A DNA stretch of 64,000 nt from CBDDFS01 sp965227255. Its GTDB lineage: Bacteria > Bacteroidota > Bacteroidia > Flavobacteriales_E > Vicingaceae. Below, piece after piece: positions 25,624-34,108 of this stretch; position 1 is the stretch's first letter; each line of letters starts with the position of its first letter. Below the pieces are notes generated by a model. That model ran no database searches and was not told the DNA's origin. It saw nothing but the letters and a program-made list of their open reading frames with translations. The stretch spans positions 186,001 to 250,000 of the forward strand of contig CBDDFS010000002.1 in NCBI GenBank assembly GCA_965227255.1, read 5' to 3'. Both the position numbers and the translations under genes were made by a program.

Positions 25624-26061
25624 TCAATCTTCCGAATTCCCAACATTCCATTCTTCATCCTTAATATAAACCGTGCCGATAAAATGAGCCACCAGGTCAT
25701 TGTGTTGATTCAGTACTTCAACGTTATATCTACCCAGTTTTCTGCTTCTGCTTACTTCCTTTCCAACAGCCCTTAAGACATCCCCCTCTTTGCAGGGCAA
25801 TAAATGAGAAATTTGGGTGTCGATTGATAAACACTTCTTTCCATGTGAATTTGAAGCAAAGGCGAGTACACTATCTGCAAGAGCATATGTGATTGAACCG
25901 TGTGCAAGTGAAAACCCGTTCAGCATTTCACTTCTCACCGTCATGGAAAGTTCACAGAAGCCCGGACCGATTTCTTTTTTTTCCATGCCGAGCCATTGAC
26001 TGAAAGGATCATTGTCGAACATCAGGTCCAGGACCCTTGCGGCTTTTTCTTCGGCTGTCAT
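25624..26061 (-). CDS. paaI: PaaI-family acyl-CoA thioesterase
   Basis: A 145-residue hotdog-fold thioesterase. The motif LAHGSITYALADSVLAFASN, with the catalytic Asp in ALADS, and the preceding DPFSQWLGMEKKEIGPGFCE are typical of PaaI, which hydrolyses phenylacetyl- or hydroxyphenylacetyl-CoA. The ATG overlaps the ispG stop by four bases. The C-terminal residues (EWNVGNSED) are encoded by sequence with the same 7-base register as the downstream repeat array, so the tail probably arose when the array replaced the old 3' end. Confidence 0.87.
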   Translation of the reverse strand: MTAEEKAARVLDLMFDNDPFSQWLGMEKKEIGPGFCELSMTVRSEMLNGFSLAHGSITYALADSVLAFASNSHGKKCLSIDTQISHLLPCKEGDVLRAVGKEVSRSRKLGRYNVEVLNQHNDLVAHFIGTVYIKDEEWNVGNSED

Positions 26062-27548
26062 TTTTCCAGTATTTGATTAAGTTCAGAAAGAACATTTTCA
26101 ATCCGAATGGCAGACCTTACCTTATGACTTTTCAAATAGATATCCACTTTACCTTTTGAAGAGCCTATGATTCCTATGTCGGATTTCATCATCTCACCGT
26201 AGCCATTCACACCACAACCCATAATGCTAAAATTCTTATTCAGATCAGCATATTCTTTTTTGATCAGACCGGTTAAAGATTCAAGGTCGAAATTCGTTCT
26301 TGAACACGAGGGGCATGAAATGAAATTTGATTGAACCTGTCTATTACCGGACACTTCAATGAACTCTCTTGCAATTTCTAATTCATTTCCTGAAGCCTTC
26401 TCGATGATCAAACCATCTATCACACCTTCCTTTAATAAAACTGGAACAAACATGGCCGACAAGATCAGATTCTCTTCAAGATGTCTGGAAGATAGAAGTC
26501 TCAGGCCGTTCGAGGTGATGGGAATAGCATTCTCAATATCGTTCCATTTTATTACACTGACCGGAGAGTTAAGGTCATCGATCTTTGACACAATATAATC
26601 TCCTTGCCAACCTGGTTCTTGGCTGTGCGAATTGAGATTGACAAGAATAGGATAATCGAAAAGCCGTTCTCTCTCTTCAATATTCGGTAACGAAGACAAT
26701 ATTCTTCTGGCCTTAGGAGCAAGTTCTATAATCTCAGCAGCAACTGGAATTTCATCTACGGGATCTTCAGTCAACGAGACCCTTATGGTGTCACCGATTC
26801 CTTTTGTGAGGCAATTCCCGATTCCCAGAGCAGACTTTAATCTTCCGGCTACACCATTTCCGGCTTCCGTCACCCCAAGGTGTATCTCAAAATTATATGA
26901 CCGCAGATCCATTTCTTTTTTCAGCTTCTCATTCGCCTCAATTACCATCCATGGATCGCTCGATTTTATAGATAGAATAATATCTCGGAAAGAATTCTTG
27001 ATAAATATTTCAGCATACCTCAATAACTCCTCAACCATTCCATCTGCTGTTTCAAGGATTCTGCCTTCCTTATATATTGAACCCTGATTCAAGCCTATCC
27101 TGACTGATGTTCTGTTCTTATTGCATATTTCACACAACTCTCCTATTCGTTCGCTTAGAATATTGTTCAGAAGATCAAAAGGTAAAAGCGTTTCCTTCTT
27201 GGAAAGGAAGTTTCCCGGATTGATTCTTATTCTATCGGCCACCGAGGCAGCCATCAATGCAACCCGAAAATCGTAATGCACATCTGCAATGAAAAATGGT
27301 GATTCAGGGTGTTTTGAATATTTATCTACAATACGTTGAAGGACTCTAACATCCTTTGTCGTGGGAGTGCTGATGCGTATTGTATTGCATCCCGCAGAAA
27401 GAAGCTCTGCAACCTGATTTATCGTGGATTGAAGGTCTGAAGTAGTCGTATTCGTCATCGACTGGATGGAAACATCGGTCGATTTCTCAGAATTTCTAAG
27501 CTCTAGTATTTGTTCTCTTTGCCGCAGAATTGCTCGTTTTGAAGACAT
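26058..27548 (-). CDS. ispG: (E)-4-hydroxy-3-methylbut-2-enyl diphosphate synthase with short inserted domain
   Basis: IspG (GcpE) carries out the sixth step of the MEP isoprenoid pathway with a 4Fe-4S cluster. The N-terminal TIM-barrel part (about 30-285) is clear: SIQSMTNTTTSD, IADVHYDFRVALMAA, RINPGNF, HLGVTEAGNG. The cluster domain has Cys412 and Cys415 in SCPSCSR, Cys445 in MGCGVNGYGE and Glu452. Between them lie about 115 extra residues not present in the E. coli type; large IspGs of Bacteroidota and plants have about twice that. Tyr replaces the usual Pro of GCxVNGPGE. ATG 27548 is preferred over the adjacent TTG 27551. The stop overlaps the thioesterase start. Confidence 0.92.
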   Translation of the reverse strand: MSSKRAILRQREQILELRNSEKSTDVSIQSMTNTTTSDLQSTINQVAELLSAGCNTIRISTPTTKDVRVLQRIVDKYSKHPESPFFIADVHYDFRVALMAASVADRIRINPGNFLSKKETLLPFDLLNNILSERIGELCEICNKNRTSVRIGLNQGSIYKEGRILETADGMVEELLRYAEIFIKNSFRDIILSIKSSDPWMVIEANEKLKKEMDLRSYNFEIHLGVTEAGNGVAGRLKSALGIGNCLTKGIGDTIRVSLTEDPVDEIPVAAEIIELAPKARRILSSLPNIEERERLFDYPILVNLNSHSQEPGWQGDYIVSKIDDLNSPVSVIKWNDIENAIPITSNGLRLLSSRHLEENLILSAMFVPVLLKEGVIDGLIIEKASGNELEIAREFIEVSGNRQVQSNFISCPSCSRTNFDLESLTGLIKKEYADLNKNFSIMGCGVNGYGEMMKSDIGIIGSSKGKVDIYLKSHKVRSAIRIENVLSELNQILEK

Positions 27549-27591
27549 CAAAGTTACACTTATTTAAATCTTAAGATTAATTTATGTATTT

Positions 27592-27612
27592 ACAATTGTT
27601 GTATATACAATT
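27592..27612. promoter_or_regulatory. Candidate MarR operator palindromes
   Basis: ACAATTGT (27592-27599) and TTGTATATACAA (27599-27610) are both perfect palindromes sharing one base. Read together, AATTGT (27594-27599) pairs with ACAATT (27607-27612) across seven bases. Such AT-rich dyads over the -33 box are where MarR dimers usually bind their own promoter. Binding itself is inferred. Confidence 0.5.
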
Positions 27613-27628
27613 ATTTTATATACATTTG
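27599..27628 (+). promoter_or_regulatory. Promoter of marR-yceI
   Basis: TTG (27599-27601), a 19-base spacer and TACATTTG (27621-27628) make an exact Bacteroidota promoter. Transcription would begin near 27635, about 11 bases before the marR ATG. The -33 element lies inside a palindrome, which suggests repression by the MarR protein. Confidence 0.65.
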
Positions 27629-27645
27629 TCCTGTAATTTGAGAAT

Positions 27646-28095
27646 ATGAGGATTGAAGAAGCCATTAAGCAAGAGAAATTCGAGGACGAGTTCCAGAAGG
27701 CTGATATTAATCTTTTCTACACGGTTAACTGGATGACTCATCGTTTCAGCGGATTATTGAAGGAATACGACATTTCTCAGCAGCAGTTCAACATACTGAG
27801 GATACTTCGTGGACAAAAAGGGAAACCTGCTCCACTGAAGTTGCTCACAGAAAGAATGCTTGATAAGATGTCGAATACTTCAAGGTTGGTTGAAAAGATG
27901 CTCGCCAAAGATTTGCTTGAAAGAGAAATCTGCCCGAACAATCGACGTCAGGTTGAGATAACACTCACAAAAAAAGGACTCGATCTGTGTAACAAGGTTT
28001 CTGACAAGGTGAACAATAGCCGCAAGGAGAATGTTAAGATCACCAAAGAAGAGGCTATCGAACTGAATCGTATTCTCGACAAAATAAGATCGTAA
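27646..28095 (+). CDS. MarR-family transcriptional regulator
   Basis: A 149-residue winged-helix protein. The DNA-binding part is ISQQQFNILRILRGQKGKPA, LKLLTERMLDKMSNTSRLVE (recognition helix) and REICPNNRRQVEITLTKKG (wing). MarR proteins are dimeric repressors released by small ligands or by oxidation. It lies six bases before the yceI gene and both share the promoter at 27599, whose dyad symmetry suggests autoregulation. One cysteine lies next to the wing (EICPNN) and a second in LDLCNK, so a redox response is possible but not shown. Confidence 0.9.
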   Translation: MRIEEAIKQEKFEDEFQKADINLFYTVNWMTHRFSGLLKEYDISQQQFNILRILRGQKGKPAPLKLLTERMLDKMSNTSRLVEKMLAKDLLEREICPNNRRQVEITLTKKGLDLCNKVSDKVNNSRKENVKITKEEAIELNRILDKIRS

Positions 28096-28101
28096 AACAA
28101 C

Positions 28102-28698
28102 ATGAAAACAATGAAAACAACAGTTTTAACAGTAGTATTGGCCACTGCATTCACATTTTCTTTCGGCCAGAATTTTAAAGTAAACAACCAGAAAAGTAAA
28201 GTTCAGTGGCATGCTGAGAAAGTGACCGGTGAACATGACGGAAACGTCAACATCAAATCAGGAAGCCTGGAAATGGCTAATGGAAAATTGACAGGTGGAA
28301 ATTTTGTAATGGATATGACGAGTATCACTGTTACTGATATCGAGGATCCGGAATGGAATGGAAAATTGGTAGGACACCTGAAGTCTGATGATTTCTTTTC
28401 TGTTGAGAAACACAATACGGCCAAATTGAACATTGTCAAAGTGATTGCCCAAGGAGGTAATAAGTATAAAGTGATGGGTAAACTAACCATCAAGAACATC
28501 ACGAACGACGTTGAATTTATGGCCGAAGTAAAAGAAAGCAATGGAACTGTGAACGGAATGGCTGACATTACCATTGACAGAACCAAGTATGACATCAAAT
28601 ATGGTTCAGGAAGTTTCTTCGATGACCTTGGAGACAAAACCATTTACGATGAATTTCAAATCAAGGTAAATCTGGTAGCAGATAAGTCTAAAGCCTAA
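28102..28698 (+). CDS. YceI-family periplasmic lipid-binding protein
   Basis: A 198-residue protein with signal peptide (TVVLATAFTFSFGQ). The YceI beta-barrel shows VNNQKSKVQWHAEKVTGEHDG, GSLEMANGKLTGGNFVMDM, LVGHLKSDDFFSVEKHNTA, GKLTIKNITNDVEF and DRTKYDIKYGSGSFFDDLGD. The family binds isoprenoid-type lipids in the periplasm. The linked marR gene upstream and the terminator 33 bases downstream make this a two-gene unit. Pairing of marR with yceI is common in Bacteroidota. Confidence 0.93.
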   Translation: MKTMKTTVLTVVLATAFTFSFGQNFKVNNQKSKVQWHAEKVTGEHDGNVNIKSGSLEMANGKLTGGNFVMDMTSITVTDIEDPEWNGKLVGHLKSDDFFSVEKHNTAKLNIVKVIAQGGNKYKVMGKLTIKNITNDVEFMAEVKESNGTVNGMADITIDRTKYDIKYGSGSFFDDLGDKTIYDEFQIKVNLVADKSKA

Positions 28699-28730
28699 CC
28701 TTGACAACAACAGTTTGTACCTCGAAAGAG

Positions 28731-28762
28731 TCGTTAACCAAAAGTTAACGGCTTTTTTATTT
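28731..28762 (+). terminator. Intrinsic terminator of marR-yceI
   Basis: The stem CGTTAAC/GTTAACG (28732-28738 with 28744-28750) has a five-base loop, is preceded by GT and followed by GC, and then runs into six T and a T-rich stretch. It lies 33 bases after the yceI stop. Confidence 0.85.
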
Positions 28763-28805
28763 AAAGACCTATCCTGAGCTTTCAGAAGTTTTAAATTAGC
28801 CGAAC

Positions 28806-29828
28806 ATGAGAGTCGTTTTATTTTCTATTTGCCTCTTCTTTTCTTGCACTCTTCTTTCTCAGAGTGTTGTTGAACCAATAAAGATTCCCGTTCAAAGTGA
28901 ACGTGTTATAAAAGTTGCTTTTGGATCATGTAATAAACATGATCGGGAACAACCTATGTGGAATAGCATTTTTAAAACACGACCTGATCTATTCATTTGG
29001 GCCGGAGATAATATTTATGGCGATACAGAAAGTATGAATGAATTGATCGCCAAATACGATGCCCAGTTAAATGTCGCCGAATACCAGCAATTCATGGCAA
29101 GGGTTAATATTATTGGAACGTGGGATGACCATGACTATGGCTCAAATGATGCTGGAAAAGAATTTCCAAAGAAAAAGGAAAGCAGGGATATTGCCCTTGA
29201 ATTCCTCAAGGTACCAAAAACGAATCCCGTTTGGGATAGAGAAGGCATGTATCAATCGTATATGCTCGGTAATAATGATATAAAAATAATTCTGTTAGAC
29301 ACCAGATACTTCCGTGATCCCCTCAACAAAAAAGGGGATGATATTCTTCCCAATGAAAAAGGAGACATTCTTGGTGAAGATCAATGGGCCTGGTTAGACC
29401 ACGAGTTAAGGAAAAATGAAGGCCAGAAAATGACATTGATCGTAAGCAGCATTCAAGTCATACCAGAGGAACATCCTTATGAGAAATGGGCAAATTTTCC
29501 CAAGGCAAGAAAACGACTTTTCGAGCTTCTTCATTTTGCCGATGCACCGAATGTCATATTTCTCAGTGGTGATCGACACATGGCTGAGATATCCATTATG
29601 GAATACAAGGAAAAGAATTATTATGAGATCACATCGAGCGGACTTACCCATGTTTGGGAAGACATGCCTATAGAGAAAAATAAATACAGAAGAGGTGCTG
29701 TGATCAAGGAATTGAATTTCGGATTTGTAAGTATGGAACAAAAGAAAGACAAGTACAAATACATGCTGAAAATATTCGATCGCAATGGAAGAGCATTGCA
29801 ACAATTGCAAGTCTTTCTCGACGATTGA
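28806..29828 (+). CDS. PhoD-like alkaline phosphatase family protein
   Basis: A 340-residue exported protein (signal MRVVLFSICLFFSCTLLSQ). Metallophosphoesterase motifs of the PhoD type are visible: VAFGSCNKHD, DLFIWAGDNIYGD, GTWDDHDYGSNDAGKEF, ILLDTRYFRDP and FLSGDRHMAEI. PhoD proteins cleave phosphodiesters and monoesters outside the inner membrane with Ca and Fe. The length is shorter than Bacillus PhoD because the N-terminal domain is absent, as in many Bacteroidota members. It ends one base before the convergent T9SS gene. Confidence 0.88.
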   Translation: MRVVLFSICLFFSCTLLSQSVVEPIKIPVQSERVIKVAFGSCNKHDREQPMWNSIFKTRPDLFIWAGDNIYGDTESMNELIAKYDAQLNVAEYQQFMARVNIIGTWDDHDYGSNDAGKEFPKKKESRDIALEFLKVPKTNPVWDREGMYQSYMLGNNDIKIILLDTRYFRDPLNKKGDDILPNEKGDILGEDQWAWLDHELRKNEGQKMTLIVSSIQVIPEEHPYEKWANFPKARKRLFELLHFADAPNVIFLSGDRHMAEISIMEYKEKNYYEITSSGLTHVWEDMPIEKNKYRRGAVIKELNFGFVSMEQKKDKYKYMLKIFDRNGRALQQLQVFLDD

Positions 29829-32081
29829 TCATCTGGATATAAGGAATCGACGATAGAACTTCTCTCCTTTTTCTGTAATCAACCACATCATATACATTCC
29901 GGGGTTCAGGTTTTGCACATTCATAGTCTCTAGTTTACTTCCAGATAAAGAGAATTCAGTTATTAACTTCCCAGAATAGTCAAGGATCATTGCATTTTCA
30001 TACGAGTGTTCAGCTTCAAATTCTAAAAACAGCAAACTACTGGCCGGATTCGGAAAAATCCGAACTTCATCAAGTTCATTAACGTCAATACCTGGTAATA
30101 TGAATGTCGAATCAACCCTTATGCTATCTACGTTTGAAATTGAATACAGTCCGTATTGGTCTGTAGACTCAATTCTATACTCTACTTCTTCGTTGTAGAT
30201 GTAAATCGAATCTATGTAGGTCTCAACTCCGAAGGATGTTGAGTCGATCAGATCCCAGGTAGTCAAGGTATCTCTCCGATAGATGTAGTATTTTCCATTC
30301 GTGTATTGAAACACGTTGGTATAAGGCCGATTCCATTGCAAGGATGTGAATTGAGTTGACACAGCGGCATCCAGGAAAATGGAGCGGATCTCATATCCGA
30401 TAAAACATCCCGGACCATTATTGATCTCTATGAGGTAATATGCTGCAGCGGAATCTGTGCGCGCGGTAGCATCAAAGAATGAGGTAGTCGACTGGTTTGT
30501 AATTGATCCTACCAGTGACCATGGCTGAAGAGGATCATATGAACGGTAAATCTCATACGAGACGAATCCACTTCCGCTATAGGCCGGCCAATGAACCGAG
30601 GCTCCTCCTTGACTGGCATCCAAACTATCCATTGGCCATGTAGAAGCACTTGTGTCTACCAGGAACAATTCAATAGTGGTAAAACTCTCTGCCGGAATAG
30701 GACACCAGTCATCTCTGGATCTCACCATAAATACGAACTGCTGGTTCGCACTTCCTCCACCAAATACATTAAATGCTTCAAGATTCTGACAAGAAGTATT
30801 CCAATAGAATCTTGCGTTGATTGCTGCGGTGGCTTTAAATTGCCCATTTTGCCAAGCCACATTATTCGAGTCCAAATAAGCACAAGGTTCCACAATGCAG
30901 TCTGTTGAATCATTTGGTGTCCCAGACATAGAAACCCCATACATTTCTAGGTCGACCGATTGTGAAGAAATCGGGCTGGTCGGCAAAAGACCAATATCTA
31001 AGGTCTGAATATCGAGGGCTATTTCAGATCCGACTGGAAAGTATCCCGTATAATTAGGCTGATATACAGTTGATATCGTGTCTTTGATTCCGATAGTGGG
31101 TGCAGTTAGATTGGTCAAAGGAGGTACAGAAGAAATCGTGTCACAATCGACAATTGAAACGACTATATCTCTGAATATATCTGCGACTTTCTGACCGTTT
31201 TTATATGAAGACGCTTTCACGCCGATTGAATGGTATCCGGAAAGAGGTGAATTTGTGTTAAAGCTTATTACCCCGGTTTGAGTATTTAAGACAGGGTCAA
31301 CGTTCAGCGTGTCGTGATTTTTATTTGGCAATTGCAAGGTATCGCTGTATCCTGTTCGCCAGGTTATTGGATTGGATGCTGATTGTCTCTGAGGAGACCA
31401 AGAGTAATCCAATGAGTCTCCGTTCACATCGAAGGCCAAATGCTGATAGCTAACGTTCTGTCTTCCACAAACCGCAATCTGAGGTCTGGCTGCAAATATT
31501 GGTGAAGAATCATAACATGTTGCTCCACCTTGCACTGTACCTACAGACCTCGGAGAACCGCTCACCGGATCAATGTAGGGGTACATAATAGATCGTAAAA
31601 AATAACCGGAGCCTGATACATTTCTTAGAAGTGTTGCAGGCGGTCTGCAGCAAGTTGAGAACCAAAATTCAGATCCGGTAGTCGCGGGAATTCCATTGAG
31701 TTGAACAGCACTTGAAACATATAAATGTTCTTCAACAGCGCTACCACCACCTGCTGTTTGATTCAAACCACACTGCAATTGAAATGATGAACTGAAACAA
31801 GGGGGGGCCAGATCCGAGGTTGACACCAAAGGACAATTTATCGCAGCCGGACCACCATAGGATGCATAAAGTGGATTTGAAATGCTTGCCGACGTGGGCA
31901 GAAGTGCTGCTCCCATATAACACGCACGGTATAGTTTCAAAGTGAAAATAAATTTACCTGCATCCGCTCCTACTGGAACACATTCCCAACTGATTTCACC
32001 TCCTAATAAATGAGTGGCGCGACTGTGAGTTGGAATTAATAATACGGCTGTAAGGAGTAAAGAAAGAAGTGTGTTTTTCAT
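29829..32081 (-). CDS. T9SS type-A cargo protein; N-terminal module shared with the 38-43 kb protein
   Basis: A 750-residue exported protein. After the signal (TAVLLIPTHSRA) comes HLLGGEISWECVPVGADAGK then FIFTLKLYRACY. The first ~480 residues match the 1572-residue protein at 38405-43123 along their length: SSCCRP/STCCRPP, CYDSSPIFA, DWCPIP and others. Two FnIII-like segments follow (YEIYRSYDPLQPWSLVGSI, YIYRRDTLTTWDLIDS). The C-terminus (VRIFPNPASSLLFLEFE, LNPGMYMMWLITEKGEKFYR) is a type-A T9SS sorting domain. Surface location is well supported; binding partner unknown. Confidence 0.88.
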   Translation of the reverse strand: MKNTLLSLLLTAVLLIPTHSRATHLLGGEISWECVPVGADAGKFIFTLKLYRACYMGAALLPTSASISNPLYASYGGPAAINCPLVSTSDLAPPCFSSSFQLQCGLNQTAGGGSAVEEHLYVSSAVQLNGIPATTGSEFWFSTCCRPPATLLRNVSGSGYFLRSIMYPYIDPVSGSPRSVGTVQGGATCYDSSPIFAARPQIAVCGRQNVSYQHLAFDVNGDSLDYSWSPQRQSASNPITWRTGYSDTLQLPNKNHDTLNVDPVLNTQTGVISFNTNSPLSGYHSIGVKASSYKNGQKVADIFRDIVVSIVDCDTISSVPPLTNLTAPTIGIKDTISTVYQPNYTGYFPVGSEIALDIQTLDIGLLPTSPISSQSVDLEMYGVSMSGTPNDSTDCIVEPCAYLDSNNVAWQNGQFKATAAINARFYWNTSCQNLEAFNVFGGGSANQQFVFMVRSRDDWCPIPAESFTTIELFLVDTSASTWPMDSLDASQGGASVHWPAYSGSGFVSYEIYRSYDPLQPWSLVGSITNQSTTSFFDATARTDSAAAYYLIEINNGPGCFIGYEIRSIFLDAAVSTQFTSLQWNRPYTNVFQYTNGKYYIYRRDTLTTWDLIDSTSFGVETYIDSIYIYNEEVEYRIESTDQYGLYSISNVDSIRVDSTFILPGIDVNELDEVRIFPNPASSLLFLEFEAEHSYENAMILDYSGKLITEFSLSGSKLETMNVQNLNPGMYMMWLITEKGEKFYRRFLISR

Positions 32082-32184
32082 CGAATCCGATTTCGTTCAT
32101 AAAATTTCATCAATTGCCTTTGGATCCAGATGGTAAACTTGATGTCAATATTTACAATTCTGACATAACATCATGCGTCTATAC

Positions 32185-32192
32185 CAAATATA
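32185..32192 (-). promoter_or_regulatory. Possible -7 box upstream of the type-A cargo gene
   Basis: The minus strand reads TATATTTG, an exact TAnnTTTG match, with TTGG 22 bases upstream inside the AI-2E gene end. It would give a leader of about 95 bases. The long spacer and leader make this uncertain. Confidence 0.3.
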
Positions 32193-32199
32193 ATAAAAA

Positions 32200-33240
32200 T
32201 TACGCCGTCTCTTCCAACCAGGCTACAGAAAGTTTGTAACTCAGAGCTAACACTACGGCTCCGACAAACAATCCCAGAATTCCGAAAACCAGCATTCCAC
32301 CTATGGCTCCCAGCAATACAACCAGCATAGGAATGTCTACTCCTCTTCCAAGAAATACTGGTTTAAGTAAGCTATCGCTGATGCTTATAAGGACTGCAAA
32401 TATTGTAAAGATGACAGCCGGTGTTGTGCTGAATTCGCTGAAAACCCAAATGATCATGGGTCCAAGAACCAATAAAGGTGGCAATTGCATAATGGCAAGA
32501 ATTAAAACAGCAAGTGCCCAAAGCCCCGGTAATGGAATTCCAAAAATTATGCTCAGTAAGGCCGTGGCCAGTGACTGTATCAAAGCTATTCCGAGAATTC
32601 CCTGAACCACTGACCTGATTGTTCCTCCGGTGAGGACTATAAAATCCTGCGCCCGATTTCCAACAATGCGGTTTGCAAATTTGGTGGTGGCGTCCTTACC
32701 CCAATCAGCCTTGGTGAGTAACACTCCTGCAATGATCATGGAAGCGATAAACTGGAAGATGGTAATTCCCAGACTTGCCAGGGTTTGAAATAACCAGGAT
32801 GCAAATTTCTCCAACTGATCCTGATTCGATTTTAAGAATTCCCTCAAATTATGGGCGGCCTGATCCCAGACATAATATACCCTCTCACCTATCACAGGCC
32901 ATTCCTTCACTCCTTCTTCCGGTTCAGGAATAGGCAAATGACCATTTTTTTCATATTCGGCCTGTAAAGAAGAAAGTCCTGTTGCCGATGATGTTGTGAG
33001 AAAGATTGAAGGAACTACGATGATTGCCAAACCCAAAAGAGTGAATAAAACTGCTGTCAATGTTCTTTTTCCTCCCATAGCCTTAACCGTTTTATTAAAA
33101 AATGGGAATAAAGCAACGGCAATGATAATACCCCAGATAAGGATGATCATAAAGGGAGCAAGTATCATAGCGCTCAGTGTGACCATTAAAATCAATAATC
33201 CAATTCTAATGAGTCTGTCAATGGTCTTCGAGTCTTCCAT
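32200..33240 (-). CDS. AI-2E family transporter (UPF0118-type permease)
   Basis: A 346-residue membrane protein. Paired hydrophobic helices at the N-terminus (LIRIGLLILMVTLSAMILAP, FMIILIWGIIIAVALFPFF) and several near the C-terminus surround a soluble middle region. LGIALIQSLATALLSIIFGIPLPG, PPLLVLGPMIIW, LLKPVFLGRGVDIPMLVVLLGAIGG and the closing FGILGLFVGAVVLAL are the family signature. Members export autoinducer-2 or act as ion antiporters, and the substrate cannot be told here. The open frame starts at 33390, but ATG 33240 fits the family start and leaves room for the divergent gene at 33359. Confidence 0.92.
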   Translation of the reverse strand: MEDSKTIDRLIRIGLLILMVTLSAMILAPFMIILIWGIIIAVALFPFFNKTVKAMGGKRTLTAVLFTLLGLAIIVVPSIFLTTSSATGLSSLQAEYEKNGHLPIPEPEEGVKEWPVIGERVYYVWDQAAHNLREFLKSNQDQLEKFASWLFQTLASLGITIFQFIASMIIAGVLLTKADWGKDATTKFANRIVGNRAQDFIVLTGGTIRSVVQGILGIALIQSLATALLSIIFGIPLPGLWALAVLILAIMQLPPLLVLGPMIIWVFSEFSTTPAVIFTIFAVLISISDSLLKPVFLGRGVDIPMLVVLLGAIGGMLVFGILGLFVGAVVLALSYKLSVAWLEETA

Positions 33241-33358
33241 AATCGGTTTTTTTAGGTATCCCGAATATAAAGCAAGCAATTCAAACCTGCACTTCGTCAA
33301 TTTGATTTGCGGCTTCAATTTGCTATATTTAGCAATAACAAGCACAAAATCAGTCGAT

Positions 33359-34051
33359 ATGAAAACAATATTTACTCTCCTTTCCGGCATTGTCCTACTA
33401 TATTCTCAAGCTTATTCACAGGGTTGTTCTTCGAGCGTAGATGCAAATGCCGTTGTTATCAATAATCAACAGCAGATCAATGATGCTGTAAAGAAATACT
33501 GGGTTTGCGATGGAGGAGTATTGATACTGACCGGTGATCGAAATACGATCTGGGTTGATGATGGAGGAATTTTGAGTTTGACAGGAGACAGCAATCAGGT
33601 TTATGCCAAGGAAAATACAACGATAACCATTGCCGAGAATTACAATTTTGTCGATATAGATGTGAAGGTAATTCAGGCAGGAAACTATACTGACAATGGT
33701 GTGAACACGACCAAAAAGAATTGCGATCCTATGGTATTTGATTATACGGTTGCTCCTTCAGGTGGATGCGCCACAACGGGATTATCCGAGATCACTTTCG
33801 TTAAGGATGCAAAAGTTTATCCGAGTCCGGCAGACACCAAATTGTTCGTTCAGTTTCCTGAACCTGCAGGAAATTCATATGTGCTTGAAGTATTCGATGC
33901 GTCTGGCAAACTTGTCCTTTCAGATCCAAATGCGATTACGACAAACAGCCCTTACGAACTGGATGTTTCGACTTTATCGACCGGCATATATACTCTTCAT
34001 ATGAGGAGTTCCAATACATTGGTCAATAAACAAATCAGCATAAGTCGTTAG
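33359..34051 (+). CDS. Small T9SS type-A secreted protein with short beta-solenoid-like core
   Basis: A 230-residue product with signal peptide (LLSGIVLLYSQAYSQ). The middle has GxxNxVxV-like turns (LTGDRNTIWVDDGGILSLTG, DSNQVYAKENTTITIAENYN) that suggest a small right-handed coil. The C-terminal 75 residues (AKVYPSPADTKLFVQF, LEVFDASGKLVL, LSTGIYTLHMRSSN) are a type-A sorting domain. The open frame continues 121 codons upstream, across the AI-2E promoter region; ATG 33359 with its signal peptide is clearly the start. A dyad TTGCTA-TATT-TAGCAA (33320-33335) lies just upstream and could be a regulatory site. Confidence 0.82.
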   Translation: MKTIFTLLSGIVLLYSQAYSQGCSSSVDANAVVINNQQQINDAVKKYWVCDGGVLILTGDRNTIWVDDGGILSLTGDSNQVYAKENTTITIAENYNFVDIDVKVIQAGNYTDNGVNTTKKNCDPMVFDYTVAPSGGCATTGLSEITFVKDAKVYPSPADTKLFVQFPEPAGNSYVLEVFDASGKLVLSDPNAITTNSPYELDVSTLSTGIYTLHMRSSNTLVNKQISISR

Positions 34052-34071
34052 TGATAATTAAAATACTTATC

Positions 34072-34095
34072 GGGCTCCCAAATGGGAGCCTTTTT
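34072..34095 (+). terminator. Intrinsic terminator of the small type-A cargo gene
   Basis: The stem GGCTCCC/GGGAGCC (34073-34079 with 34084-34090), loop AAAT, is followed by five T and a further T-rich run. It ends only 13 bases before the start of the phosphoribosyltransferase gene. Confidence 0.85.
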
Positions 34096-34108
34096 CATTT
34101 TTAACAAC

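Noticed and set aside
27551..27558. TAACTTTG on the minus strand as the ispG promoter
   Set aside because: It ends just before the start codon, so transcription would begin inside the gene.
32996..33358. Long N-terminal extension of the small type-A cargo gene
   Set aside because: It runs antisense to the AI-2E gene and its promoter region; the signal peptide begins at 33359.
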